Source: Streptomyces sp. NBC_00659
GTDB taxonomy: Bacteria; Actinomycetota; Actinomycetes; Streptomycetales; Streptomycetaceae
Direction of reading: 5' to 3'
NCBI RefSeq assembly: GCF_036226925.1
Contig: NZ_CP109031.1
Coordinates: 6,572,001 to 6,636,000 of the forward strand
DNA: 64,000 nucleotides
The position numbers and the translations under genes are program-made. Shown piece by piece: positions 1 through 11,000 of this stretch; the stretch's first letter is position 1; every line of letters begins with the position of its first letter. Under the pieces are notes generated by a model that had not been told where the DNA came from, searched no databases, and saw only the letters and a list, made by a program, of their open reading frames with translations.

Positions 1-1283
<1,283 letters not shown>

Positions 1284-1287
<4 letters not shown>

Positions 1288-1526
1288 GCAAGGCAATGTC
1301 CAAGGCCAAGGGCTTCAAGAAGTCCAAGTCCGGCACGTATCTGTCCATGGCGGGCACGGCGTTCGGCGCCCTCGGTGTCGCGAAGCAGGTCAAGAAGGCC
1401 CGCAAGGAACACGACACGCTGCGCCTCATCGACGCGGCCGTGTCCGCCGCCGCCATCGTCACCGGCCTCGCCATCCTCTACCGGGAGCTCAAGCGCCTGG
1501 GCGACGACGACGTCCTGCTGGGCTGA
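1284..1526 (+). CDS. Small conserved membrane protein in the gat operon
   Basis: An 80-residue protein of unknown function. It starts with GTG inside the gatA stop region (4-base overlap) and ends 16 bases before gatB, so it is embedded in the gatAB transcript. The N-terminal 20 residues are strongly basic (several Lys). Two mildly hydrophobic helices follow, the second ([16 protein letters not shown]) long enough to span a membrane. The C-terminus is charged. Codon use matches the neighbours. I do not recognise a named domain. Its position suggests a conserved actinomycete gene co-expressed with the amidotransferase, but nothing in the sequence ties it to tRNA amidation. Confidence 0.8.
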
Positions 1527-1542
1527 GAGGGAAGTTTTCACC

Positions 1543-3057
1543 GTGACCACCACGATCGACCTGGTGTCGTACGAGGACGCACTCGCTACGTACGACCCCG
1601 TCATGGGCCTCGAGGTCCATGTCGAACTCGGCACCAAGACGAAGATGTTCTGCGGCTGTTCGACCGAGCTGGGCGCCGAGCCCAACTCGCAGACCTGCCC
1701 GACCTGCCTCGGCATGCCCGGCGCCCTCCCGGTCGTCAACGCGACCGGTGTCGAGTCCGCCATCAAGATCGGCCTCGCGCTGCACTGCGAGATCGCCGAA
1801 TGGTGCCGCTTCGCCCGGAAGAACTACTTCTATCCGGACATGCCGAAGAACTTCCAGACCTCCCAGTACGACGAGCCGATCGCCTTCAACGGCTATCTGG
1901 ACGTCCAGCTGGAGGACGGCGAAATCTTCCGCGTGGAGATCGAGCGCGCCCACATGGAGGAGGACACCGGCAAGTCGCTGCACGTCGGCGGCGCCACCGG
2001 CCGTATCCACGGAGCGTCCCACTCGCTGCTCGACTACAACCGGGCGGGCATCCCGCTCATCGAGATCGTCACCAAGCCGATCGAGGGCGCGGGTGAGCGC
2101 GCTCCCGAGGTCGCCAAGGCGTACGTCGCCGAGCTGCGCGAGCTCATCAAGGCGCTCGGTGTCTCCGATGCCCGTATGGAGCAGGGCCAGATGCGCTGCG
2201 ACGTGAACCTCTCGCTGCGCCCGCACGGCCGCGAAAAGTTCGGCACGCGTTCCGAGACGAAGAACGTCAACTCCCTGCGTTCCGTCGAGCGGGCCGCCCG
2301 CTTCGAGATCCAGCGCCACGCCGCGGTGCTGAACTCCGGCGGAACGATCATCCAGGAGACCCGCCACTTCCACGAGGACACCGGGTCCACGACCTCGGGC
2401 CGTGTGAAGGAGGAGGCCGAGGACTACCGGTACTTCCCGGAGCCCGACCTCGTCCCCGTCGCCCCGTCCCGTGACTGGGTCGAGGAGCTGCGCGCCGGAC
2501 TGCCCGAGCAGCCGCTGGCCCGGCGCAACCGGCTGCGCGAGGAGTGGGGAGTCAACGCCCACGACATGCAGTCGATGCTCAACGCCGGTGCCATCGACTC
2601 GATCGTCGCGACGATCGAGGCCGGTGCCGACTCCGCCTCCGCCCGCAAGTGGTGGATGGGTGAACTGGCCCGCAGCGCCAACGAGTCGGGCAAGGCCCTG
2701 GAGGACCTGCCGATCACCCCGGCGCAGGTCGCCCGGGTCGCCGAGCTGGTCTCCGCCGGTGATCTGAACGACAAGCTGGCCCGTCAGGTCATCGAAGGCG
2801 TCCTCGCCGGCGAGGGCACCCCCGACGAGGTCGTCGACAAGCGCGGCCTGAAGGTCGTCTCGGACGAGGGCGCGCTGACCGCCGCCGTCGACGAGGCCAT
2901 CGCCGGGAACCCGGGCATCGCCGACAAGATCCGCGGTGGCAAGGTCCAGGCCGTCGGCGCGCTCGTCGGCGCGGTCATGAAGGCCACCCGCGGCCAGGCC
3001 GACGCCGCTCGCGTCAAGGAGCTCATCCTGGAGAAGCTGGGCGTCTCCGAGGGCTGA
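1543..3057 (+). CDS. gatB: Glutamyl-tRNA(Gln)/aspartyl-tRNA(Asn) amidotransferase subunit B
   Basis: The 504-residue tRNA-binding and kinase-like subunit of GatCAB; it phosphorylates the mischarged aminoacyl-tRNA before amidation. Family landmarks occur in order: [15 protein letters not shown] near the start, the CPTCLGMPG zinc-type Cys pair, [37 protein letters not shown] and [16 protein letters not shown] helical tail and YqeY-like domain follow to the end ([13 protein letters not shown]). I chose GTG 1543 because GAGAGGGA (about 1525-1532) lies at good spacing and the translation begins just before the conserved [12 protein letters not shown]. Longer in-frame extensions run back into the preceding gene. 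The last gene of the operon. Confidence 0.97.
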   Translation: MTTTIDLVSYEDALATYDPVMGLEVHVELGTKTKMFCGCSTELGAEPNSQTCPTCLGMPGALPVVNATGVESAIKIGLALHCEIAEWCRFARKNYFYPDMPKNFQTSQYDEPIAFNGYLDVQLEDGEIFRVEIERAHMEEDTGKSLHVGGATGRIHGASHSLLDYNRAGIPLIEIVTKPIEGAGERAPEVAKAYVAELRELIKALGVSDARMEQGQMRCDVNLSLRPHGREKFGTRSETKNVNSLRSVERAARFEIQRHAAVLNSGGTIIQETRHFHEDTGSTTSGRVKEEAEDYRYFPEPDLVPVAPSRDWVEELRAGLPEQPLARRNRLREEWGVNAHDMQSMLNAGAIDSIVATIEAGADSASARKWWMGELARSANESGKALEDLPITPAQVARVAELVSAGDLNDKLARQVIEGVLAGEGTPDEVVDKRGLKVVSDEGALTAAVDEAIAGNPGIADKIRGGKVQAVGALVGAVMKATRGQADAARVKELILEKLGVSEG

Positions 3058-3076
3058 GATCCGGGTTTTCCCACAT

Positions 3077-3112
3077 CCCAGGGGGTGCATCGCAACCGAT
3101 GCACCCCCTGGG
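3077..3112 (+). terminator. gat operon terminator
   Basis: A perfect 16-bp stem (3077-3092 with 3097-3112) with a CAAC loop, starting 19 bases after the gatB stop. There is no U-tract, as is common in Streptomyces. Confidence 0.85.
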
Positions 3113-3156
3113 GTCTGTGTCGGCGTGCTCAGGCCAACGCGCTACGCTCCCGCGCC

Positions 3157-3795
3157 ATGAGTGGAAGCACCGACTCCGAGACGCACGACCGCACGACGCA
3201 GGACCAGGAAGAGCGGGACCAAGAAGCACGGGACCAAGAAGCGCAGGGCCGAAAGAAGCAGGGCCAAGAGGAGCAGGACCAGGACCGGCCGGAGCGAGCG
3301 GGGTCGGAGCCGGAGGAGTCGGCGCGGGGCGAGCGGGACCGGGGCGAGGCGGACCCCGGCGATCCGCGTACCGGGAGCCAGGGCCCTGACGATCCGGGCC
3401 CTGACGATCCGGGCTCGGGCGATCCGGGTCCCGGGATCCAGGGCTCCGGCGGTCCCGACCCCGAGGACGACGAGGACCACGAGGACCAAGAGGACCAAGA
3501 GGAGCAAGAGGAGCACGGCCCGGAGGATCCCGACGACGAGGATCCGGACCCGGAGGTGCGCCGGGCGCGCTGGACCGCGGTCGCGACGGGCGTGCTGCTG
3601 ACCGTCGCCGGACTCGCCGCGTCGGTGATGCGCTCCGCCGGCTCGGGGACCGCGCTCATACCCCTCTCCTATGCCTCGGGGGCCGTCCTGTGCGCCGGCG
3701 CGTCGGCGCTCGGGGCCAGGGGCCGTACCCGGCGGGCGCTGTGGCTGATGATCGTCGGCGTGATGGTCATGGCTGTGGGTGACCAGCTCGACTGA
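3157..3795 (+). CDS. Acidic low-complexity protein with C-terminal membrane segments
   Basis: A 212-residue protein of unknown function. Residues 1-128 are almost entirely Asp, Glu, Gln, Gly, Pro and Arg in imperfect repeats (DQEERDQEA type, then GPDDPGSGDPG type, then DEDHEDQEDQEEQEE). The last 80 residues hold three hydrophobic segments (TAVATGVLLTVAGLAASVM, LIPLSYASGAVLCAGASAL, LWLMIVGVMVMAVG). This suggests a small membrane protein with a long disordered cytoplasmic tail. ATG 3157 was chosen because upstream starts fall inside the terminator hairpin. TACGCT at 3142-3147 could be a -10 giving a near-leaderless mRNA. The repeats make the purine content of the coding strand extreme. Confidence 0.65.
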   Translation: MSGSTDSETHDRTTQDQEERDQEARDQEAQGRKKQGQEEQDQDRPERAGSEPEESARGERDRGEADPGDPRTGSQGPDDPGPDDPGSGDPGPGIQGSGGPDPEDDEDHEDQEDQEEQEEHGPEDPDDEDPDPEVRRARWTAVATGVLLTVAGLAASVMRSAGSGTALIPLSYASGAVLCAGASALGARGRTRRALWLMIVGVMVMAVGDQLD

Positions 3796-3905
3796 GCTGT
3801 CACAGGCGGGGTGGCAGAGGCCACACGCATGCACTGTGACGTCGGACGCAACCCTGTGAGTAAGCCCACGAATGCGACAAATGATCACTTCAGGCTGTAA
3901 GAGTG

Positions 3906-3921
3906 ATGACGCATTAGTCAT
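3906..3921. promoter_or_regulatory. Inverted repeat upstream of the MMPL gene
   Basis: ATGAC-N6-GTCAT (3906-3910, 3917-3921) lies about 60 bp before the transporter start. A second arm pair, ATCACT (3884-3889) and AGTGAT (3902-3907), overlaps it. It could be a repressor operator for the exporter; no regulator gene is adjacent. Confidence 0.35.
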
Positions 3922-3978
3922 GTGTTCTTTGCGGGCAGTTCCCGATAAAGATCCACAAATCCCCCAGGGAGCTCGCTC

Positions 3979-6294
3979 GTGGCAGCCCTTGCACGGTGGT
4001 GCGTCCAGCACCGCCTCGTCGCCGTACTGCTCTGGCTTCTCGCCTTCGGCGGTGTGACCGCGGCCGCTGCCGTGACGGGCTCCGCGTACTCCAACGACTA
4101 CGAGGTCCCCGGCACCGAATCGGGCCACGCGACGCAGCTCCTGAACAGCGGCTTCCCCGGCCTCGGCGGCGACAGTGACACCGTTGTCTGGCACACCGGT
4201 TCGGGCACCGTGCGCTCCGCCGACGTCGAACAGTCGATGACCCGCGCCCTGGACAAGATCGAGAAGCTCCCCGGAGTGGCCTCCGTCGACAGCCCGTACA
4301 CGCACCAGGGATCGGGCCGGATCAGCCAGGACGGCCGGACGGCGTACGCGACCGTCACCTTCGCCGACCGGGCCGAGAACCTCGACAAGGGCGAGGTCCA
4401 GGCCGTCGTCGACGCCGCGAAGTCCGCCGAGGCCAAGGGGCTCGACGTCGAGCTGGGCGGCACCGCCATCTCCCTCACCAAGGCGTCCGGCGGGCACACG
4501 GCCGAGATCGTCGGCGTGGCCGTGGCCGCCGTGGTCCTCTTCCTCGCGTTCGGCTCGCTCGCCGCCTCCATGCTGCCCATCGCCACCGCCCTGGTCGGCG
4601 TCGGCACCGCGTACTTCGGCATAGTGCTCCTCGGACACGCCATGACCGTCGCCGACTTCGCCCCCATGCTCGGCATGCTGGTGGGCCTCGGCGTCGGGAT
4701 CGACTACGCGCTGTTCATCGTGACCAGACACCGGCGCGGCCTCAAACGCGGACTGCCGGTGGCCGAGGCGGCGCAGAACGCCGTGGCCACCACCGGACGC
4801 GCGGTCGTCTTCGCCGGCGCCACCGTCTGCATCGCCCTGCTGGGCATGCTCATCCTGCGGCTCAACTTCCTCAACGGTGTGGCGATTGCCGCCTCCCTGA
4901 CCGTCGTCCTCACCGTCGCGGCCTCCGTGACCCTGCTGCCCGCGCTGCTCTCCTTCATCGGTCCACGCGCGCTGAGCCGCCGAGAGCGGCGACGCCTGGA
5001 GGAACTGGGGCCCCAGCCGGAGATGGCCACGGGGTTCGCCGCCCGCTGGTCCGCCTTCGTGGAGCGCCACCCCAAGCTGCTCGGTGCCGTGGCCGTCGTC
5101 GTGATGGCCGTGCTCGCCCTCCCCACGCTCTCCCTCCACCTGGGCACGTCCGACCAGGGCAACGACCCGAGGACGACGACCACCCGGCAGGCGTACGACC
5201 TGATCTCGGAGGGCTTCGGCCCCGGAGTGAACGGGCCCCTGACCCTCGTCACCAAGGTCGGCGGCGCCGAGGACAGGCTCGCCCTGGACAACCTGGACGC
5301 CACGCTGCGGGCCACCGAGGGCGTCGCCTCGGCGACCCCGGTGACGTACAACGGCACCGGTGACACCGCCTTCCTCACCGTCGTCCCGTCCTCCGCGCCG
5401 CAGTCCCAGAAGACCAGCGACCTGGTGGACCGGCTGCGCGCCGACGTCCTGCCGCGCGCCGAGTCGGGCACCTCCCTCGACGTACAGGTCGGCGGTGTCA
5501 CGGCGAGCTACGACGACTTCGCGGACGTCATCATCGGCAAGCTCCCGCTCTTCGTCGGTGTCGTGATCAGCCTCGGCTGTGTCCTGCTGCTGCTCGCGTT
5601 CCGTTCGATCGGCATCCCCCTCAAGGCCGCGGCGATGAACGTCGCCGCCGTCGCCGCCGCCTTCGGAGTCGTCGTCGCGATCTTCCAGTGGGGCTGGGGG
5701 AGTGAACTGCTCGGTCTCGGCCGCGCGGGCCCGATCGAGCCGTTCCTGCCCGTGATCATGGTGTCGGTGCTCTTCGGGCTCTCCATGGACTACCAGGTCT
5801 TCCTGGTCAGCCGGATGTACGAGGAGTGGCTGGAGACCGGTGACAACCGGCGCGCGGTCCGTGTCGGCCTCGCCGAGACCAGCCGGGTGATCAACTCCGC
5901 CGCCGTCATCATGATCTCGGTCTTCCTCGCCTTCGTGCTCAGCGGCGACCGTGTCATCGCGATGTTCGGGATCGCCCTCGCCGCCGCCGTCGCCCTGGAC
6001 GCCTTCGTCCTGCGCACGCTCCTCGTCCCCGCCCTCATGCACCTGCTCGGCGACGCCAACTGGTGGCTGCCCCGGGGGCTCGACCGGAGACTGCCGCGCA
6101 TCAGCATCGAGCCGCCCGAGTGCCGGGCCGCGCATGAGAGGCTGGCCGAGGCCACGGACGCCGAGGCGGCCGACGTACTGGGCCGCGGGGCGGCCGACGC
6201 CGGAATCCTGGACGCCGGAATCCTGGACGCGGAGATGACGGACGCCGAGACGAAGGACGCCGGGGGCACCGACGTGACGACGAAGGAGCGGTGA
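3979..6294 (+). CDS. MMPL/RND-family transporter
   Basis: A 771-residue inner-membrane exporter of the MMPL (mycobacterial membrane protein large) branch of the RND superfamily, a proton-driven efflux or lipid-export family. The topology is canonical: TM1 near residue 15, a large extracytoplasmic domain (about 35-170), TM2-6, a second loop after about 375, and TM7-12. The proton-relay Asp-Tyr pairs are present in both halves: GVGIDYALF (near residue 238) and GLSMDYQVF (near 600). The hydrophilic C-terminal tail includes a 15-bp tandem duplication (about 6200-6230, encoding GILDA twice). GTG 3979 has AGGGA at 3966-3970. The substrate cannot be inferred. The next gene starts 4 bases after the stop. 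Confidence 0.93.
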   Translation: MAALARWCVQHRLVAVLLWLLAFGGVTAAAAVTGSAYSNDYEVPGTESGHATQLLNSGFPGLGGDSDTVVWHTGSGTVRSADVEQSMTRALDKIEKLPGVASVDSPYTHQGSGRISQDGRTAYATVTFADRAENLDKGEVQAVVDAAKSAEAKGLDVELGGTAISLTKASGGHTAEIVGVAVAAVVLFLAFGSLAASMLPIATALVGVGTAYFGIVLLGHAMTVADFAPMLGMLVGLGVGIDYALFIVTRHRRGLKRGLPVAEAAQNAVATTGRAVVFAGATVCIALLGMLILRLNFLNGVAIAASLTVVLTVAASVTLLPALLSFIGPRALSRRERRRLEELGPQPEMATGFAARWSAFVERHPKLLGAVAVVVMAVLALPTLSLHLGTSDQGNDPRTTTTRQAYDLISEGFGPGVNGPLTLVTKVGGAEDRLALDNLDATLRATEGVASATPVTYNGTGDTAFLTVVPSSAPQSQKTSDLVDRLRADVLPRAESGTSLDVQVGGVTASYDDFADVIIGKLPLFVGVVISLGCVLLLLAFRSIGIPLKAAAMNVAAVAAAFGVVVAIFQWGWGSELLGLGRAGPIEPFLPVIMVSVLFGLSMDYQVFLVSRMYEEWLETGDNRRAVRVGLAETSRVINSAAVIMISVFLAFVLSGDRVIAMFGIALAAAVALDAFVLRTLLVPALMHLLGDANWWLPRGLDRRLPRISIEPPECRAAHERLAEATDAEAADVLGRGAADAGILDAGILDAEMTDAETKDAGGTDVTTKER

Positions 6295-6298
6295 CGGG

Positions 6299-6871
6299 AT
6301 GTACGCGATATCCCTGGGCGACGACGCCGTACTGCGGCCCCTGGAGCCCTGGCACGCCGAGGAGTTCCTCGCCCACCTGGACCGCGGGCGCGAGTTCATC
6401 GGGCAGTTCATCCCCTTCGGCTCCGGGTCCACGGACGTACCGTCCGCGCGGGCGCAGCTCCAGAGGTACGCCGACATGCGCTGCGCCGACACCGGGTCCC
6501 TGCACGGCCTGTGGCTGGACGGGAAGCTCGTGGGCGGTGTGCTCTTCCTGAACTTCGACGCGGACCAGGGCAACTGCGAGGTCGGCTGCTGGCTGGAACC
6601 CGCCGCCTCCGGGCGGGGTCTGGTCACCCGCGCGATGCGGATCCTCATCGACTGGGCGGTCGAGGAGCGCGGGATCCACCGCGTGGAGTGGGTCGCCGCG
6701 GCGGGCAACGTCCCGAGCCTGAACGTGGCCCGGCGGCTCGGCATGAGCCGGGACGGCGTGTTCCGGGAGAAGCACACCCATCACGGGGTCCGGCACGACC
6801 TGGAGGTGTGGTCCCTGCTCGCGCCCGAGTGGCGTGCCGCACGCGCGGACGCCGCCCGCGAGGATCATTAA
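6299..6871 (+). CDS. GNAT N-acetyltransferase, RimJ/RimL type
   Basis: A 190-residue acetyl-CoA-dependent N-acetyltransferase of the ribosomal-protein-alanine/small-molecule type. The GNAT core reads: substrate-binding N-terminus with RPLEPWHAEEF, beta4 NCEVGCWLEP, the acetyl-CoA loop ASGRGLVTRAM, then NVPSLNVARRLGMSRDGVFRE, the usual NxxSxxVxxKxGF-type signature. It starts 4 bases after the MMPL stop with AAGGAG upstream, so it is probably co-translated with the exporter. Whether it acetylates a protein terminus or a small molecule is unknown; coupling to an exporter would suit a detoxification role (inference). Confidence 0.88.
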   Translation: MYAISLGDDAVLRPLEPWHAEEFLAHLDRGREFIGQFIPFGSGSTDVPSARAQLQRYADMRCADTGSLHGLWLDGKLVGGVLFLNFDADQGNCEVGCWLEPAASGRGLVTRAMRILIDWAVEERGIHRVEWVAAAGNVPSLNVARRLGMSRDGVFREKHTHHGVRHDLEVWSLLAPEWRAARADAAREDH

Positions 6872-6893
6872 GGAACTTCTCAGACGGCATCCG

Positions 6894-6899
6894 TACGGT
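6894..6899 (+). promoter_or_regulatory. Candidate -10 element (TACGGT) for leaderless mRNA
   Basis: TACGGT ends 6 nt before ATG 6906, placing +1 at the start codon. GGAAC at 6872-6876 lies near -35 and is reminiscent of an ECF-type -35. No ribosome-binding site precedes the ATG. Confidence 0.5.
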
Positions 6900-6905
6900 G
6901 CCCGC

Positions 6906-7520
6906 ATGGGAACCAAGACAGTTGACGAGGCCGGGGCCGAGACCGGCACCGAGGCGCAGCGCGACGAGCGGACCGAGGACGCCACCGAGACCGGCACGGC
7001 CGGGGCGTCCACGGACGAAGCGACCGGGACCCCGGCCGAGGCCGAGGCGCGGGACGAGGACCTGGACGAGGGGGACGAGGCCGACGAGGATCTCGCCGGC
7101 CTCGATGACACCGGCGCGGGCCGGGACGCCGGTGTCGGCCAGGGTGCCGCCGCCGTGGTGTCCGCCGGACTCGGCGTGGTGTCGCTGACCGGCAGCTGGG
7201 TCGCCACCGTGGCCGCCGCCCGGGAGACCCTGATCGGCCAGCTCCAGACCTCGTCGTCCGCGAGCGTGGCCACGCAGGTCAAGGAGGTCTACGGCGACGC
7301 CTGGGCGACCACCGCGCTGGTCGGCGGCCTCTTCGCGCTGGCCGCGCTGATCGTCGGCGTCGTCGTGCTGGTCCGGCCCGCGTTCGGCGCCCCCGGCAAG
7401 CCGCAGGCCGCCTGGATCAAGTCCGTCGCCTGGGCGGGCGTCTCGCTCGGCGTCGTAGGACTGGTGCTGGCGGTCGCCAAGTACTCCGACATCCTCCTCG
7501 GACTGCCTTCCACCAGCTGA
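6906..7520 (+). CDS. Acidic-N-terminus membrane protein
   Basis: A 204-residue protein of unknown function. The first 75 residues are Glu/Asp/Ala/Thr-rich and probably disordered. Three hydrophobic segments follow: GQGAAAVVSAGLGVVSLTG, TTALVGGLFALAALIVGVVVLV and SVAWAGVSLGVVGLVLAVA. The architecture (disordered acidic tail, then small membrane domain) resembles the gene at 3157 without obvious sequence similarity. ATG 6906 is preferred over upstream starts, which overlap the acetyltransferase; a TACGGT -10 at exactly the leaderless distance supports it. Confidence 0.72.
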   Translation: MGTKTVDEAGAETGTEAQRDERTEDATETGTAGASTDEATGTPAEAEARDEDLDEGDEADEDLAGLDDTGAGRDAGVGQGAAAVVSAGLGVVSLTGSWVATVAAARETLIGQLQTSSSASVATQVKEVYGDAWATTALVGGLFALAALIVGVVVLVRPAFGAPGKPQAAWIKSVAWAGVSLGVVGLVLAVAKYSDILLGLPSTS

Positions 7521-7561
7521 GTCCCGCGACCCGGTACCACCGAAGAACCGACACCTCAGAG

Positions 7562-7606
7562 GGGCCTTAGGGCCGGCACGGGAAACCGGCAGCCGCTCTA
7601 AGGCCC
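7562..7606 (+). terminator. Branched hairpin after the membrane protein gene
   Basis: The outer 9-bp stem GGGCCTTAG/CTAAGGCCC (7562-7570, 7598-7606) encloses an inner GCCGG/CCGGC stem (7572-7576, 7586-7590). It is probably a terminator 41 bases after the stop. A leader element for the small ORF at 7720 is an alternative. Confidence 0.6.
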
Positions 7607-7719
7607 TTCGCGTTCCCAAGATGCGGAACTCTCCCGATGTGGCGCACCCCCCTGGGAGACGAAGGTTGAGGCATCGCGAACGAGCGAGACCGAAACCGAC
7701 TCTTCACGAGGGGTACAAG

Positions 7720-7917
7720 ATGTTCGAGTTCGAGCTTCAGCAGATCCGGTCCGACGAACTGATCCGCAGGGCCCAGACCTACCGGCTCGCCAGGGAAGCC
7801 ACGAGCGGCCGCCGGGCCGCCCGCCGCGCCGCCGCCCTCCGGTCCGCACAGGACGGCACCGAGGAACGCGCCCATAGCGGCCGCACCCGCCGGCACCGGT
7901 CGGCCCGCACCGCATGA
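7720..7917 (+). CDS. Small basic protein, unknown function
   Basis: A 65-residue, strongly basic ORF (many Arg, C-terminus RTRRHRSART). The N-terminal part (MFEFELQQIRSDELIRRAQTY) is predicted helical and amphipathic. GAGGGG at about 7708-7713 is a good ribosome-binding site for ATG 7720. The gene stands alone between two strong hairpins (7562-7606 and 7932-7962). No domain recognised. Codon choice has the usual G/C third-position bias, which supports coding. Confidence 0.68.
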   Translation: MFEFELQQIRSDELIRRAQTYRLAREATSGRRAARRAAALRSAQDGTEERAHSGRTRRHRSARTA

Positions 7918-7931
7918 CTGCCGGGGCGCCC

Positions 7932-7962
7932 GTGGACGGCCGGGTACCGTCCGGCCGTCCAC
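7932..7962 (+). terminator. Terminator of the small basic ORF
   Basis: Perfect 12-bp stem (7932-7943 with 7951-7962), 7-nt loop, 14 bases after the stop. Confidence 0.75.
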
Positions 7963-8096
7963 AGGCTGTGCGGGACGGCGCTCCCGCGGCGGCCGGCCGT
8001 CTCCCACCGGGCGGCGGCCGGCCGGCCGCCGGGGCACTGGCCGCCGTCCCGATAACCGCTGCCGTCCTGTCGGACCCCTGTGCCATGCTCGGGCCC

Positions 8097-11000
8097 GTGG
8101 AGACCAGGTCCGTCAGCCCGGTGTTCGTCGGACGCGCCGACGAACTGGAGGTGTTGAACGACGCGCTCGCCCGCGCCGCCGCCGGGGGAGAACCCCAGGC
8201 GTTCCTGCTCGGCGGCGAGGCCGGCGTCGGCAAGACCCGCTTCCTGGAGGAGTTCTCCGCCGCCGCCACCCGCGAGGGCGCCGTCGTCGCCATGGGCGGC
8301 TGCGTCGAGATCGGCGCCGACGGCCTCCCCTTCGCCCCCTTCTCCACCGCCCTGCGCGCCCTGCGCCGCGCCCTGCCCGACGAACTCGCCGCCGCGGCCG
8401 CCGGGCAGGAGGAGGAACTCGCCCGCCTCCTGCCCGAGCTCGCGCAGACGACCCGGGGACGGCAGTACGAGGAGGACGGCATGGCCCGCCTCTTCGAGCT
8501 CACCGCCCGCCTCCTGGAACGGGTCGCCGCGGACCGCACGGTCGTCGTCGTCCTCGAGGACCTGCACTGGGCCGACGCCTCCACCCGCCACCTGCTCGCC
8601 TACCTCTTCCGCACACTGCGCAGCGGCCGTCTCGTCGTGATCGCCACCTACCGCGCCGACGACATCCACCGCCGTCATCCGCTGCGCCCCCTGCTCGCCG
8701 AGCTCGACCGCCTCCGCACGGTCCGCCGCATCGACCTGGGCCGCTTCAACCGGGCCGAGGCCGGCCGCCAGATCGCCGGAATCCTCGCCCGCGAGCCCGA
8801 CGCCGCCCAGGCCGACGAGATCTTCGCCCGCTCCGACGGCAACGCGTTCTTCGTCGAGGAACTCGCCGTCGCCGGCCGCGAAGGCTGTCCCACCGGACTC
8901 ACCGACACCCTGCGCGACCTGCTCCTCGTCCGCGTCGAAGGACTGCCCGAGAGCGCCCAGCGGGTCGCCCGGATCGTCGCCGAGGGAGGCAGCACCGTCG
9001 AGTACCCCCTGCTCGCCGCGGTGGCACGGCTCGCCGAGGACGACCTCATCGAGGCCCTGCGCGCCTGCGTCGGCGCCAACATCCTGATCGCCTCGCCCGG
9101 CGGCGACGGCTACCGCTTCCGCCACTCCCTGGTCCGCGAGGCCGTCAGCGACGACCTGCTGCCCGGCGAACGCTCCCGCTTCAACCGCCGCTACGCCGAG
9201 GCACTGGAGGCCGACCCGGCGCTCGTACCGGCCGACGAGCGCGTCACCCGGCTGGCCAGCTACTGGTACCACGCCCATGACGCCGCCAAGGCCCTGCCCG
9301 CCGTCCTCGACGCCTCGGTCGCGGCCCGCCGCCGGCACGCCCACTCCGAGCAACTGCGGCTCCTGGAGCGGGCGATGGAGCTGTGGGAGACGGTCCCCGA
9401 CGCCGTACGGGCCGAACTGCGCCCCATCGACTACGTGGAGGCCTACCCCCCTCCCCTGCCCGAGGGACACGGGGAGACCCCCGACGGCCGCGGCTCCGCG
9501 GCCACACCCCTGAGCTACCTGGACCTGATGGCCGAGGCCGCCGTCGCCGGCCGGCTGTGCGGGGAACGCGAACGCGCCCTGAAGACGACCGGACGGGCGC
9601 TGCACCTCCTGGAGGACGCGGGCGACCCGCTGCGCGCCGCCTGGTTCTGGATCCAGCGCTCCCGGCTCGTCCAGGCACAGGTCCGCGGCGACGGCTGGAA
9701 GGAACTCGCCACCGCCCAGGACCTGGTACGCGGTCTGCCGCCCTCCCAGGTGCACGCCGAGGTCCTGTCCATGGTCGCCGCCTGGTGCATGGTGCACCAG
9801 CCGGGCCACGGCGCCCTCTCCGCGGCCGAACGCGCCGTGGAGTACGCGCACATGGTGGGCGCCCGGGACACCGAGCTGAACGCCCGGCTCACCCTCGGCG
9901 GGCTGATGGTCGACGCGGGGCAGATCGAGGACGGGCTCGCGGAGATGTACCGGGTCAGGGAGCGGGCGAACCGCCAGGGCGCCGCGTACGTCGTGGGCCG
10001 TCTGCACATCAACCTGCCCTCCCATCTGGAGTCGGTCGGCCGCTCCCGCGAGGCCGTCGCCATCCTGCGCGAGGGCATAGAACTCGCCTGCCGGAACGGC
10101 CTGTTGGACACCCAGGCCTGGGTCTGGGGCAACCTCTCCGAATCGTTGTACGCGCTCGGCCGCTGGGACGAGGCCGCCGAGGCCGCCCGCAACGCCCTGG
10201 CCATCGGACTCGGCGGCAAGGCCTCCGGGGTGGGCGCGTCCCGGCTCGCGCCCGTGGCCCTGGCCCGCGGCGACCTCGCCGAGGCGGGCCGCCGGCTGAC
10301 CGCCGCCCGCGGCCACTTCGGCAGCCACGACCCGATGCCCCAGCACGCCCTGCCGCTGCTGTGCACCACCATCGGCGTCGCCGCGGGCGAGGGCCGCTTC
10401 CTCGACGCCCGTACCGCCCTGGACGAGGCACTGGCCACGGGCTTCCCGCCCGGCACCCAGCGTTACGCCTGGCCGCTGCTGCTGGCCGCCGTCACCGCGG
10501 AGGACGACGCCCGCGGCCTGCCCGTCGCCGCCCCCGGCCGCACCCCGGCCCTGGAACGCATCCGCACGGCCGCGCGGACCCTGGCCACCGGAGCGCCCGT
10601 CTGGCTCGCCCACGCCGCCTGGGTGGGTGCCGAGCTCCGGCGGGCCGACGGCGCGGGCACCCCGGACCAGTGGTCGGAGGTGGTCGAGGCCCTCGAACCC
10701 CTGGAGCGCCCCTACGACCTCGCCCGGGTCCGCCTCCGCCTCGCCGAGTCCCTGCTGCTCACGGGCGCGGACGACGAGCGCGCCCGCGCCGCGGAACTCC
10801 TCCGGCTGGCCGGCGCCGCCGCCGGACACCTCGGCGCCCGCCCGCTCGGCGACGCGGTCGCGCTGCTCGCCCGGCGCGCCCGCCTCGCCCTGGAGCACAC
10901 CGGTGAACGGTCCCGGACCGCTCCCGCCGACCCCGCGGCCGCGTTCGGTCTCACCAGCCGCGAGCGCGATGTCCTGCGCCTGGTCGCGGCCGGGCGCAGC

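Noticed and set aside
1375..1542. Longer N-terminus for gatB
   Set aside because: It would overlap the small membrane protein gene out of frame and lacks similarity; GTG 1543 has a good ribosome site.
3142..6777. 1211-codon open frame on the minus strand
   Set aside because: It runs antisense through three well-supported plus-strand genes. The composition (long Arg/Gly/Glu runs, no domain) is that expected opposite G+C-rich coding DNA.
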